DNA of 64,000 nucleotides from Alphaproteobacteria bacterium (GTDB lineage: Bacteria > Pseudomonadota > Alphaproteobacteria > UBA6615), in NCBI GenBank assembly GCA_011087645.1, contig JAALLF010000002.1:248001-312000 (forward strand). The letters are read 5' to 3'. Shown piece after piece: positions 56,275 to 64,000 of this stretch. A model generated the notes under the pieces. That model saw only the letters and a list, made by a program, of their open reading frames with translations, searched no databases and was not told where the DNA came from. Positions within the stretch are counted from its first letter, which is position 1. The number at the start of each line of letters is the position of its first letter. Made by a program: the position numbers and the translations under genes.

Positions 56275-57309
56275 CTAGATCAGCGCGTCAAGAAGGTCGG
56301 TTTCCAACCAATCGCTGCGAGCTTGCGCGATGGCGCCGGGCTCGAAGGACGCGGCGATGTGGGTGGCGATATGGGCGGTCATCGCCGCATCGCGCGAGGC
56401 GGGATGGTCGCCGCCCTGCCAGGCCGCCTGCCAGCGGGCGAACCAGGTCATGGTGCGCAGCCAGGTGAGACGACGCAGCGGTATAAGCCGGGGCATAATT
56501 TCGCCGGCACGCGCGGGGCCGACATGCTCGAGATAGCGGCGGTAAAAAGCACCGACTTGGTCGGTCGTGAGCCGGGTCGCACAGTCGGGATCCCAGCCGG
56601 TGGCGACGGCTAGGGTGGCGTGCGCCAAATCGATCGGCGGGACGCCATAAAGCGCCTTCTCCAAGTCGACGAACCAAGCCTTGCCATCGCGGTCGATGAG
56701 GAAATTTCCCGGATGGGTGTCCGTGCCGACCAAACACAGCGTCATTGCCGGTTCGCCGTCGAATGTGAAGCCTCGTGCCCATTCCAGTTCTTGGTGGATG
56801 GCCGTGCGGGCGTCGTCGGAAAGCAGGGCGTCGGCGACAAAACTGGCCTGCTCTTCGATGACGCGCAGAGTAGCGGCGACCGGATCGGTATGAACTTGCA
56901 GCGGCGGTTGCCCGGCGGATGCTGGAATCGGCAGTTGGTGGATTGCGGTGAAGGCGTCGGCGATGGCGTCGAGATCGTCGGGCAATCGTGGTGGTCGGCC
57001 GTCGACCAAGTCGACGATGAGCGCACCCCGCGGTAATATCTCGCCGACCGGAATCGTCTCGCGCAAGGTCGGACAATGGCCGCTCGCCGCGGCGCGCTGA
57101 AACGCGGTGGCCTCGTAGATTAGTTGTTCGCCGGGCGCCATGCCCCACTGGCTCATTCGCGGCACGCGCAGCACCAGGCCGCTGTCGCCGATACGCCAAT
57201 GATCGTGGGAAATGCCCTTGGTGGTGAGAACCGACAAGGCTCGGCCTTGCGCAATCGGTACCTCGGCGAGCGCTTGGGCTAGCTCTTCGACCGCTGGAGG
57301 GGGACTCAT
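56275..57309 (-). CDS. Aminoglycoside-phosphotransferase-family kinase
   Basis: This 344-residue protein has the kinase-like APH layout. [27 protein letters not shown] is the nucleotide-loop and lysine region, [32 protein letters not shown] is the catalytic loop and metal site, with His-Pro-Gly-Asn in place of the more usual His-Gly-Asp. The true substrate is unlikely to be an antibiotic; many family members phosphorylate small metabolites. It overlaps moaB by four bases (ATGA) and ends the slt-moaB-kinase operon. The alternative frame on the same strand is a shadow. Confidence 0.8.
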   Translation of the reverse strand: MSPPPAVEELAQALAEVPIAQGRALSVLTTKGISHDHWRIGDSGLVLRVPRMSQWGMAPGEQLIYEATAFQRAAASGHCPTLRETIPVGEILPRGALIVDLVDGRPPRLPDDLDAIADAFTAIHQLPIPASAGQPPLQVHTDPVAATLRVIEEQASFVADALLSDDARTAIHQELEWARGFTFDGEPAMTLCLVGTDTHPGNFLIDRDGKAWFVDLEKALYGVPPIDLAHATLAVATGWDPDCATRLTTDQVGAFYRRYLEHVGPARAGEIMPRLIPLRRLTWLRTMTWFARWQAAWQGGDHPASRDAAMTAHIATHIAASFEPGAIAQARSDWLETDLLDALI

Positions 57310-57851
57310 GCCTCGGCGGCGTCGGATTCGATGAGCCGCGGCAACAGCTCGGCGAAGTTACACGGGCGGTGGCGAATATCGAGCTGGTCGGCCAGGATAT
57401 CGTCCCAGCCGTCGCGGCACGCGCCGGGTGAGCCGGGCAGGACGAAGATATAGGTGCCGCCGGCGACGGCGGCATCGGCGCGTGATTGCACCGTCGAGGT
57501 GCCGATTTTCTGATAACTCAGCCAGCGGAACATTTCGCCGAAGCCGGGGATATGCTTATCCGCGACCCGCGCCAGGGCCTCCGGTGTTACATCTCGGCCA
57601 GTAACCCCCGTGCCGCCGGTCGAGATCACAACGTCGACACTCGGATCATCGATCCATTTTTGGAACTGCCCGGCAATCGCGCCGATATCGTCGCGCACAA
57701 TGGTCCGGTCGGCGAGGTGATGGCCACCCTCGGTCAGCCGTGTTTCCAGGACGTCGCCTGAGGTGTCGTCGGCTTGGGTGCGGGTGTCGGAGACCGTCAA
57801 TACCGCAATATTGAGCGGTTGGAACGTAATCTCGGCCTTAGTTTTTCCCAT
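57306..57851 (-). CDS. moaB: Molybdenum cofactor biosynthesis protein MoaB
   Basis: MoaB/Mog-type proteins adenylylate molybdopterin during molybdenum cofactor synthesis. The 181-residue product has [20 protein letters not shown] near residue 13, the family start, and the binding loop [21 protein letters not shown] near 73. [19 protein letters not shown] near the end is also typical. It overlaps the lytic transglycosylase by 14 bases and the phosphotransferase by four, so the three genes are one operon; the biological link between them is not evident. Confidence 0.94.
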   Translation of the reverse strand: MGKTKAEITFQPLNIAVLTVSDTRTQADDTSGDVLETRLTEGGHHLADRTIVRDDIGAIAGQFQKWIDDPSVDVVISTGGTGVTGRDVTPEALARVADKHIPGFGEMFRWLSYQKIGTSTVQSRADAAVAGGTYIFVLPGSPGACRDGWDDILADQLDIRHRPCNFAELLPRLIESDAAEA

Positions 57852-59652
57852 CGGCTATTTGCTCACCCACATTGTCATCGTCCTTGCCGTCGATTTGACG
57901 GTAGCCTGGCCAGGTCCCCGCCACCACGTCGTCGAGGGACGGGGACGGTTGGCCGAGACGGTCGCGATATAACCATAAGTTAGTCAGAACGCGCTCAATG
58001 AAAAGCCGTGTTTCGCGCGAAGGCAAGCTTTCGATGAACAATAAGGGGTCGTCGCCATAATTAATTTTGCGTTCCCAGTTCCGCAGATTGCCCGGTCCGG
58101 CATTGTAGGCGGTGGTGATGCGGAACAGATCGTCGGGGATCGATCGATCCGACAAGAGGTGGCCGATATAGCGTTGCCCCAGGGAAAGGTTGAGTTCGGG
58201 GTTGAAGAGCTGGTCTTTCTTTCGTCCGCGCAGGCTGCGCTGGCCGGCGACGAAGCTGGCGGTGCGCGGCATCAACTGCATCAAGCCGCGCGCGCCGGCT
58301 CGACTTTGGGCCCTCTCGTTGAACGCCGATTCCTGGCGTACGAAGGCGTAGATCAGAGCCCGGTCGACAGCGAAGCCATCATCCAGTTCCCAGTCTGGTA
58401 GAGGATACAGCGCGGCGTTGCGCGTCGAGGAGTCGGTGACGGCGGCGAGCTTGAGAGTCAGGGCTGGGAAATTCGTCCGGCTCGCCAGGGCCAGAATGTC
58501 CGGCCGCAGCGCGCGTTGCGTTGCCGCTAGTCCGGACAGCTCGAACTCGGCTTCACTGGGCAGGCCGACCTGTATCAACGCGATGGCGCGGCTGCCGCGC
58601 GCGGTCTTGGCGATATCCTTAAATGCCGCCACGTTGAGCGGCGGTTGGCGCCAGTCGATTTGCAGCGGCTCGCCGAGCGCGCGTTTCGACAACAGACCGT
58701 AGAAGGTGAGCGGGTAACGCGCGCCCTTCTCGAGCATTGGTGTGACCTCGGCGGGTCGGCGATTTATCAGCGACGCGCGCGCCGACCAAAAAGCGGCGGC
58801 CGACTTCATCCATTCCGAAGTGTTCTCGACCCCGGCCAGCGCGGTGAAGTGTCGGTGTGCCTTGTCGATGTCACCGGTGCGCCATGCGGCGAGGCCGCCC
58901 CACCAGTAGGCCAGAGGCACTTTGGTGCGGGGCGCGGTTTTGATTGCCCGCTCGGCCGCGGCGATGGCCTCGGCATCTTTGCCGGCGCGATAGTAGGCGC
59001 GGGACACGTCACGCAGGGCTTGGGCGATTTGCAATTGGGTCAGCAGGCCGGTGGTGCTCGGCTGGTCCAGTAGTTCAATTGCGCCGGTTGGCCAGTTTCG
59101 ACCAATCCGCGACCGGACATTTCGTTGCAAACGCCGGCCCTTGCCGGTGTTTGCCCGCGAATAGCCGGGCCGCGACTCGGACGCTTTTTGAGCATCGGTC
59201 GACAGCGCCGCGAGACGTTTGACCACGGGCCCGCGCAGGGCCTTTGCGTTCTTAGGTTGGCGCAGCTTGGCGAGGCGATGAATTCGTCTCGCTTGGGGAT
59301 GGTCGGCGTATTTCGCCATCCACTTGCGAAGCTCGCTGTACTTGGAGCGGTATTTTGTCGGGTGCAGATAGCGTTGCGCCAGGACATAACCCATTAGGCG
59401 ACGGTCTTGTAGACGCCGGGTCATGGCATCGACATCGCTCCAGCGACCGTCCTCCTGCAGCGCGAAGATGGTCCGGTAGAGATCGACATCACCGTCCGGC
59501 AGAATCGCCTCGATCGCGCCTAGGCCGGGGATATGTACGCTCGCCGGACCTGCCAAAGCGGTTTCGACCGGCCGGGGCACCGGCACTTGCGCCATGGCGG
59601 CGCTGGCCACGAACAGCGGCACCAGCAAGGCGTTAACAACAATAAGGCGCAT
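57838..59652 (-). CDS. slt: Soluble lytic murein transglycosylase
   Basis: This protein of about 604 residues cleaves peptidoglycan strands in the periplasm. A signal peptide ([20 protein letters not shown]) is followed by a long helical superhelix (about 50-420) and a C-terminal Slt domain with catalytic Glu in [31 protein letters not shown] and [11 protein letters not shown] complete the GH23-like signature. I chose the ATG at 59652, with AAGGAAA upstream; a longer frame to 59688 adds an Arg-rich stretch before the signal. It heads the slt-moaB-kinase operon. Confidence 0.92.
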   Translation of the reverse strand: MRLIVVNALLVPLFVASAAMAQVPVPRPVETALAGPASVHIPGLGAIEAILPDGDVDLYRTIFALQEDGRWSDVDAMTRRLQDRRLMGYVLAQRYLHPTKYRSKYSELRKWMAKYADHPQARRIHRLAKLRQPKNAKALRGPVVKRLAALSTDAQKASESRPGYSRANTGKGRRLQRNVRSRIGRNWPTGAIELLDQPSTTGLLTQLQIAQALRDVSRAYYRAGKDAEAIAAAERAIKTAPRTKVPLAYWWGGLAAWRTGDIDKAHRHFTALAGVENTSEWMKSAAAFWSARASLINRRPAEVTPMLEKGARYPLTFYGLLSKRALGEPLQIDWRQPPLNVAAFKDIAKTARGSRAIALIQVGLPSEAEFELSGLAATQRALRPDILALASRTNFPALTLKLAAVTDSSTRNAALYPLPDWELDDGFAVDRALIYAFVRQESAFNERAQSRAGARGLMQLMPRTASFVAGQRSLRGRKKDQLFNPELNLSLGQRYIGHLLSDRSIPDDLFRITTAYNAGPGNLRNWERKINYGDDPLLFIESLPSRETRLFIERVLTNLWLYRDRLGQPSPSLDDVVAGTWPGYRQIDGKDDDNVGEQIADGKN

Positions 59653-59732
59653 TCGGCGATTTCCTTGGCGCCGGCGAGGGCGCCTCATTTCGGCGGGTGA
59701 GGTGGAAGAGTAGAATGGACCTTATGGCGTTC

Positions 59733-60590
59733 TTATTTCGTTAACGTATCGAGACGTTGGCGCACGCTCAAGAGGTCCCTCCAGGCGGCGCGCTTTTGCG
59801 CCGGTTGGCGCAGCAAATAGGCGGGATGCAAGGTTGCCATGGCTGGAATTGGTGCGATTCCGGCGTTTTCCAGCTCAGGCGAGTTATATTCGTACCATTG
59901 ACCGCGCAGCCGCGTGATGCCCTCGCGCCGTCCCAACAGGGTTTTTGCCGAAGTGCCGCCCAGGAAAATCAAAATCTTCGGCGCGACCAGCGCGATATGG
60001 CGGGCCAGAAACGGCAGGCAGGCGGCGATTTCGGCATCGGTCGGTTGGCGGTTTCCCGGCGGCCGCCAGGGTAGAATATTGGTGATGTAGATATTTTCAT
60101 CCCGGCTGAGGCCAACATAAGAGAGCATGATATCGAGCAATTGGCCGCTGACGCCAACGAAGGGTTTGCCCTCGCGATCTTCGTCGCGCCCCGGCGCCTC
60201 GCCGACCAACATTACCTGGGCGGTCACCTGACCGGCGCCAAACACCAGGTTGGTGGCTGTCGTTTTAAGCGCGCAACCATCGAAGGTCTCCAGACTTGTC
60301 CGCAGGGCCGCCAGGTCCGCCGCCGATCCGGCCATGGTTCGGGCGTTCGCCGCGACCGCATCTTGCGAAGCCAGGGGAACGGTGGGCATTACCGCTGGTG
60401 GCGGCGTAGGGGTGGCCGGCGCCGATAGAGTTTGCGGCGGTGCGGCGGCCGCTTTCTTGGCCGCGGCGATTGCAAATCGGTCGACCGGCCGATCGCCAAT
60501 GGCTTCGTCCGCGCCGACGTCTATTTGCCATTGCAGCGCGGCGACTAATTCGTCGCGAGCGGAGTCAACATCGTTTGCGGAACTGGTCAT
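59733..60590 (-). CDS. Uracil-DNA glycosylase, family 4 type
   Basis: The 285-residue protein removes uracil from DNA. Its catalytic block is [21 protein letters not shown] near residue 130, then [17 protein letters not shown] and the C-terminal [11 protein letters not shown]. This motif set is that of family 4 (UdgA-type) enzymes, which normally carry a [4Fe-4S] cluster. Only a few cysteines (in DGCALKTT and [10 protein letters not shown]) are visible here, so whether the full cluster ligand set is kept is uncertain. The N-terminal 90 residues are Ala/Pro-rich and low in complexity. It is divergent from the ETF-QO gene. Confidence 0.88.
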   Translation of the reverse strand: MTSSANDVDSARDELVAALQWQIDVGADEAIGDRPVDRFAIAAAKKAAAAPPQTLSAPATPTPPPAVMPTVPLASQDAVAANARTMAGSAADLAALRTSLETFDGCALKTTATNLVFGAGQVTAQVMLVGEAPGRDEDREGKPFVGVSGQLLDIMLSYVGLSRDENIYITNILPWRPPGNRQPTDAEIAACLPFLARHIALVAPKILIFLGGTSAKTLLGRREGITRLRGQWYEYNSPELENAGIAPIPAMATLHPAYLLRQPAQKRAAWRDLLSVRQRLDTLTK

Positions 60591-60724
60591 GGGGCGATGG
60601 TATCAGGTCGTGTCGGCGGAGGGCAGACAGGTGTGGATAAATTTGCGCGTGCGGTCTAGCGCGTGCAGCGTGACCGGGTGTGTATTATATAGAGGTGCCG
60701 ATGGATGTAGGGGGGAGTTGTTAA

Positions 60725-62452
60725 ATGAACGATGCCGGTTCGCCACATCAAGATGCGCCCGATGCGCCCGATGAGATCGTAGCCGAAGAGCAGCCTGTGG
60801 AGCGGGAGTCGATGGCCTATGACGTGGTCATCGTCGGCGCCGGACCGGCGGGCCTCGCCGCCTCGATCCGGCTCAAACAGTTGGCCGCCGATGCCGATCG
60901 GGAGATCGGTGTCTGTATCCTCGAAAAAGGCTCGGAAGTGGGCGCCCATATTCTGTCCGGCGCGGTGCTGGAAATCCGCGCCCTCGACGAGTTGCTGCCC
61001 GACTGGCGCAACATGGAAGCGCCAGTGACGACGGCGGTATCTGCTGAGAAGTTTCTATTTTTGACCAAAGCTAAATCGGTCTCGCTGCCAACGTCGCTAT
61101 TGCCGCCGCCGATGCATAATCACGGCAACTACGTCATTTCGTTGGGTAATTTGTGCCGCTGGCTGGGCGAACAGGCCGAAGCGCTGGGGGTCGAGATCTA
61201 TCCCGGGTTCGCCGCCAGTGAGGTGCTCTACGACGAAGACGGCCGGGTCAAAGGCGTGGCCACCGGCGATATGGGAGTGGCGGGCGATGGCAGCCAGACC
61301 GCGAACTATACGCCGGGCATTGAACTGCACGCCGCCTATACTTTTTTCGCCGAAGGCTGCCGTGGTCATCTGGGCCGCCAATTGATGGACCGCTTCGCCC
61401 TGCGCACCGATTGCGAACCGCAGACTTATGGCATCGGCATCAAGGAGCTCTGGCAGGTCGCGCCGGAGAAGCACCAGCCGGGGCTCGTCGTCCACACCGC
61501 GGGTTGGCCGTTGGATAAGGGCACCTATGGCGGCTCGTTCCTTTATCACCTGGAGGATAACCAGGTCGCGGTCGGGTTTGTCATTGGCCTGGACTACAAG
61601 AACCCCCATCTGTCGCCGTTCGACGAATTCCAGCGCTTTAAAACCCATCCGGCGATCCGCACGACCTTCGAGGGTGGCACCCGCATTTCCTATGGCGCGC
61701 GCGCGCTCAATGAAGGCGGGCTGCAGTCCTTGCCGAAGATGGTGTTTCAGGGCGGCGCGCTGATCGGCTGCGAGGCCGGCACCCTCAACGTGCCCAAGAT
61801 CAAAGGCACCCACACGGCGATGAAGTCGGGCATGCTGGCCGCCGAAGCGGCGTTCGCGGCAATCGTGGAGGCGAATGGCGGCCTGCCGGCGGCCGAGTTG
61901 AGCGCCTATGCGCAATCCTTCGAACAGTCCTGGGTCCGTCGCGAACTGCACCGCGCCCGCAACTTCCGGCCGGCGTTTAAGTTCGGTCTGTGGTTCGGTA
62001 CTCTGATGGTGGGCTTCGATCAGGTTGTTCTACGCGGGCGGGCGCCTTGGACGCTGCGACACGGCCACGCCGATCATGAAACCCTGGGGCATAAGGATAA
62101 GTACAAAAGGATCGATTATCCCAACCCGGACGGTGTGGTGAGCTTCGATAAACTGTCTTCAGTCTATATTTCGAGCACCAATCACGAAGAAAACCAGCCG
62201 GTCCATCTCACCCTGAAAGATGCCAGCGTGCCGGTCGAGATTAATCTGGCGCGCTACGATGCGCCGGAACAACGCTATTGTCCGGCTGGCGTCTACGAAA
62301 TACTGGCCGACGATGATGGATCGAACCCGCGGTTACAGATAAACGCGCAAAACTGCGTTCACTGTAAAACCTGTGACATCAAAGACCCGACTCAGAATAT
62401 TGTATGGGTTGCGCCGGAAGGTGGCGGTGGCCCGAACTATCCCAATATGTGA
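60725..62452 (+). CDS. Electron transfer flavoprotein-ubiquinone oxidoreductase
   Basis: ETF-QO passes electrons from fatty-acid and amino-acid dehydrogenases through ETF to ubiquinone at the membrane. The 575-residue protein has an FAD Rossmann motif YDVVIVGAGPAGLAASIRL near residue 32. The C-terminal [4Fe-4S] ligands are in YCPAGVYEIL and NCVHCKTCDIKDPTQNI. KGTHTAMKSGMLAAEAAF is another family block. The start at 60725 follows a GGGGGGAG site. A 134-base gap separates it from the divergent glycosylase gene. The name fixC/etfD is used in some genomes. Confidence 0.96.
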   Translation: MNDAGSPHQDAPDAPDEIVAEEQPVERESMAYDVVIVGAGPAGLAASIRLKQLAADADREIGVCILEKGSEVGAHILSGAVLEIRALDELLPDWRNMEAPVTTAVSAEKFLFLTKAKSVSLPTSLLPPPMHNHGNYVISLGNLCRWLGEQAEALGVEIYPGFAASEVLYDEDGRVKGVATGDMGVAGDGSQTANYTPGIELHAAYTFFAEGCRGHLGRQLMDRFALRTDCEPQTYGIGIKELWQVAPEKHQPGLVVHTAGWPLDKGTYGGSFLYHLEDNQVAVGFVIGLDYKNPHLSPFDEFQRFKTHPAIRTTFEGGTRISYGARALNEGGLQSLPKMVFQGGALIGCEAGTLNVPKIKGTHTAMKSGMLAAEAAFAAIVEANGGLPAAELSAYAQSFEQSWVRRELHRARNFRPAFKFGLWFGTLMVGFDQVVLRGRAPWTLRHGHADHETLGHKDKYKRIDYPNPDGVVSFDKLSSVYISSTNHEENQPVHLTLKDASVPVEINLARYDAPEQRYCPAGVYEILADDDGSNPRLQINAQNCVHCKTCDIKDPTQNIVWVAPEGGGGPNYPNM

Positions 62453-62589
62453 GATGCGTAAAGGGGCGTTCGGAAGGGCTAATACGTAACGAGAACGTGT
62501 CCTGGCGGCGCGATAGTGCCTCGGGTAAACTGTTAGCTAGTATATTGCTGGTAAATAACCGGTGGATATATTCCATTTTAGGATCGAAC

Positions 62590-64000
62590 ATGCGGACACT
62601 AGTGGCGGTTATTGCAAGCGTTGTCGGCTTGGGAATTGGCGTTTCGGCCGCCGGCGCGGCCACCCAGGGCGATGGGCCCTATATCGATCAGCCTGACCTG
62701 GCCGGAACTCCGGTACAGGTGGGTGAAACCGTTTACGGAAAATTCCTGGCCTCGCGCCATGCCGAATCGGTCGGCGATTTCGCCGCCGCGGCGACGTTTG
62801 CTTCGCAATTGCTGGCCGAGGACGTCGATCTCCAAGATATAGCGCAGCGCGGCCATCTGTTGATGGCGACGGCGGGCCGGATCGCAGAAGCCGCTGAACT
62901 GGCCGAGCGGGTGGTGGCGGAAAACGAGGGCGACCCCCTGGCTAATATGACGCTGGTGACGCGGGCGTTCGAGCGCGAGGATTACCGCGAAGCCCTGACC
63001 CGGCTTAATAAAATTCAACTCACCGGTATTCAGCGCATTATCGCGCCGCTGATGCGGGCCTGGGCGCTGGCCGGCGATGGCCGGACCGAGGCCGCGCTGG
63101 ATGTGCTCGACGAACTTACGGGCACTAACGGCATGGGTCCGATCACCGGTCTTCATGCCGGTCTGATCGCCGATTTGTCGGATCGTTCTGAACTGGCCGA
63201 CGCTGCTTATCGACGTGGAATCGACGCCTCGGGCGAGACGCCGGCTCTGCAATTGGTTGAGGCCTATGCGCGATTCCTGACACGCAATGACCGACGTGAT
63301 GAGGCGGTTCGCCTGGTCGAGGCTTTTACCCACGCCAATCCGCGAACCCTGTTGATCGAGCCGGCCCGCGAGGCATTGGCGGATGGCGAGGCACCCGACC
63401 CCGTGGTGTCGAGTTTTGCCGATGGCGCGGCGGAGTCTCTTCATGCGGTGGCCAACTTGCTCAACCGCGAGCGATTGCGCGCGCAGTCGCTAATCATGAT
63501 TAGATTGGCGCTTCATTTGCGCCCCGACTCACCGTCGACCTTGTTCTTGTTGGGCCAGGTTCTCGAGCGCGAAGAGCAGACCGAGCTGGCGATGGAAGCC
63601 TATGACGCGATCGATCCAGCCACCTCCTATGGCTGGTACGCGCGGCTCAATTTGGCGGATGGGCACCGCGCGCAAGACGATATGGATGCGGGCTTACGGC
63701 TATTGCGCGCGATGGTCCGCGAGCGTCCCGAGCGCACCGATGCGGCGCGCGCCCTGGGTGATTTTTTGCGCATCGACGAACGCTATCGCGAGGCGGTCAC
63801 CGCCTACGACACCGCCTTCGAGCGGTCCAGCGACGATGTGGATTGGCAATTATATTATACGCGCGGTATTGCCCTGGAGCGCGCCAAGCTGTGGGATCGT
63901 GCCGAAAGCGATTTCCTGAAGGCGCTCGAACTGGAGCCTGACCAGCCCCTGGTCCTCAACTATCTGGGCTATAGCTGGATCGAGCAAAAACAGAATCTTG
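62590..64000 (+). CDS. Tetratricopeptide repeat protein, 3' end beyond the window
   Basis: The frame runs from ATG 62590 to the window end with no stop, about 470 residues visible. A signal peptide (LVAVIASVVGLGIGVSAAGA, about 4-23) suggests a periplasmic protein. Multiple helix-pair repeats start near residue 50; a clear set is DFLKALELEPDQPLVLNYLG near the visible end. The pattern resembles the long TPR proteins that lie in the cell envelope of alphaproteobacteria, but no specific function can be given. It follows ETF-QO by 137 bases. Confidence 0.85.
   Translation, partial: MRTLVAVIASVVGLGIGVSAAGAATQGDGPYIDQPDLAGTPVQVGETVYGKFLASRHAESVGDFAAAATFASQLLAEDVDLQDIAQRGHLLMATAGRIAEAAELAERVVAENEGDPLANMTLVTRAFEREDYREALTRLNKIQLTGIQRIIAPLMRAWALAGDGRTEAALDVLDELTGTNGMGPITGLHAGLIADLSDRSELADAAYRRGIDASGETPALQLVEAYARFLTRNDRRDEAVRLVEAFTHANPRTLLIEPAREALADGEAPDPVVSSFADGAAESLHAVANLLNRERLRAQSLIMIRLALHLRPDSPSTLFLLGQVLEREEQTELAMEAYDAIDPATSYGWYARLNLADGHRAQDDMDAGLRLLRAMVRERPERTDAARALGDFLRIDERYREAVTAYDTAFERSSDDVDWQLYYTRGIALERAKLWDRAESDFLKALELEPDQPLVLNYLGYSWIEQKQNL

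Noticed and set aside
56288..57475. 395-residue minus-strand frame in another phase over the phosphotransferase
   Set aside because: Its residues are Arg/Pro/Ser-rich with no motif, while the other frame has the kinase-like catalytic loop.

Overview
The window is a GC-rich stretch of an alphaproteobacterial chromosome. It is almost all housekeeping genes in the tight, often overlapping operons of that class. The markers are a CcrM-type adenine methyltransferase, an F0 cluster with duplicated b and b' subunits standing apart from F1, a choline-kinase-fold homoserine kinase beside ispH and rnhA, a ctaC-D-B-G-E cytochrome oxidase operon with DUF983 and SURF1, and a mutY-dciA-dsbA-smc neighbourhood. 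A free-living aerobic member of a Rhodospirillales-like lineage fits best; the species cannot be named from the sequence alone. No rRNA, tRNA, CRISPR array, transposase or integrase was seen.

Layout. 1-8.6 kb: a 5'-truncated GGCT-like gene, a VOC protein behind a strong palindromic operator, ubiA and rsmE back to back, gshA, an EmrAB-type efflux pair and tldD. 9-15.2 kb: the aa3-type cytochrome c oxidase operon (ctaC, ctaD, ctaB, a 43-codon membrane protein, ctaG, ctaE, DUF983, surf1). 15.2-23.8 kb: M32 carboxypeptidase, a cyclase-TolB-TPR protein, thrC, an M16 protease, a GNAT enzyme, an MFS carrier and yqgE. 24-30.2 kb: an ScsB/DsbD-like reductase, a peroxiredoxin, the ispH-thrB-rnhA operon, a CDGSH protein and a lipoprotein. 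30.2-35 kb: a tandem glycine riboswitch and gcvT-gcvH-gcvPA-gcvPB.

35.0-37.6 kb is the only clearly accessory block. It is visibly AT-richer and holds a C5-cytosine methyltransferase, a GIY-YIG nuclease and a Vsr endonuclease, all on the minus strand. It sits between the glycine cleavage operon and the terminator of the F0 operon and looks like a compact restriction-modification cassette.

37.6-55 kb, minus strand except mutY: atpI-B-E-F'-F, smc, a DsbA-like protein, a DUF2207/LemA pair, a stand-alone ftsZ with an unusual C-terminal tail, dciA, mutY (divergent), a palindromic repeat, an amidohydrolase, ccrM, rnhB and a CPA2 antiporter. Three GANTC sites lie just upstream of ccrM and one upstream of ftsZ, which suggests cell-cycle control by CcrM methylation. 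55-64 kb: a radical SAM SplB/PA0069-like protein behind an alphaproteobacterial LexA-type box, a slt-moaB-phosphotransferase operon, a family 4-type uracil-DNA glycosylase, ETF-ubiquinone oxidoreductase and a TPR protein cut by the window end.

The best leads are the GIY-YIG/Vsr/m5C cassette, the ftsZ with an extra C-terminal region inserted into a normally contiguous block, the GANTC cluster before ccrM, the LexA-type box before the radical SAM gene, and the palindrome before the VOC gene. All functions are read from motifs and gene order; no database search was run.
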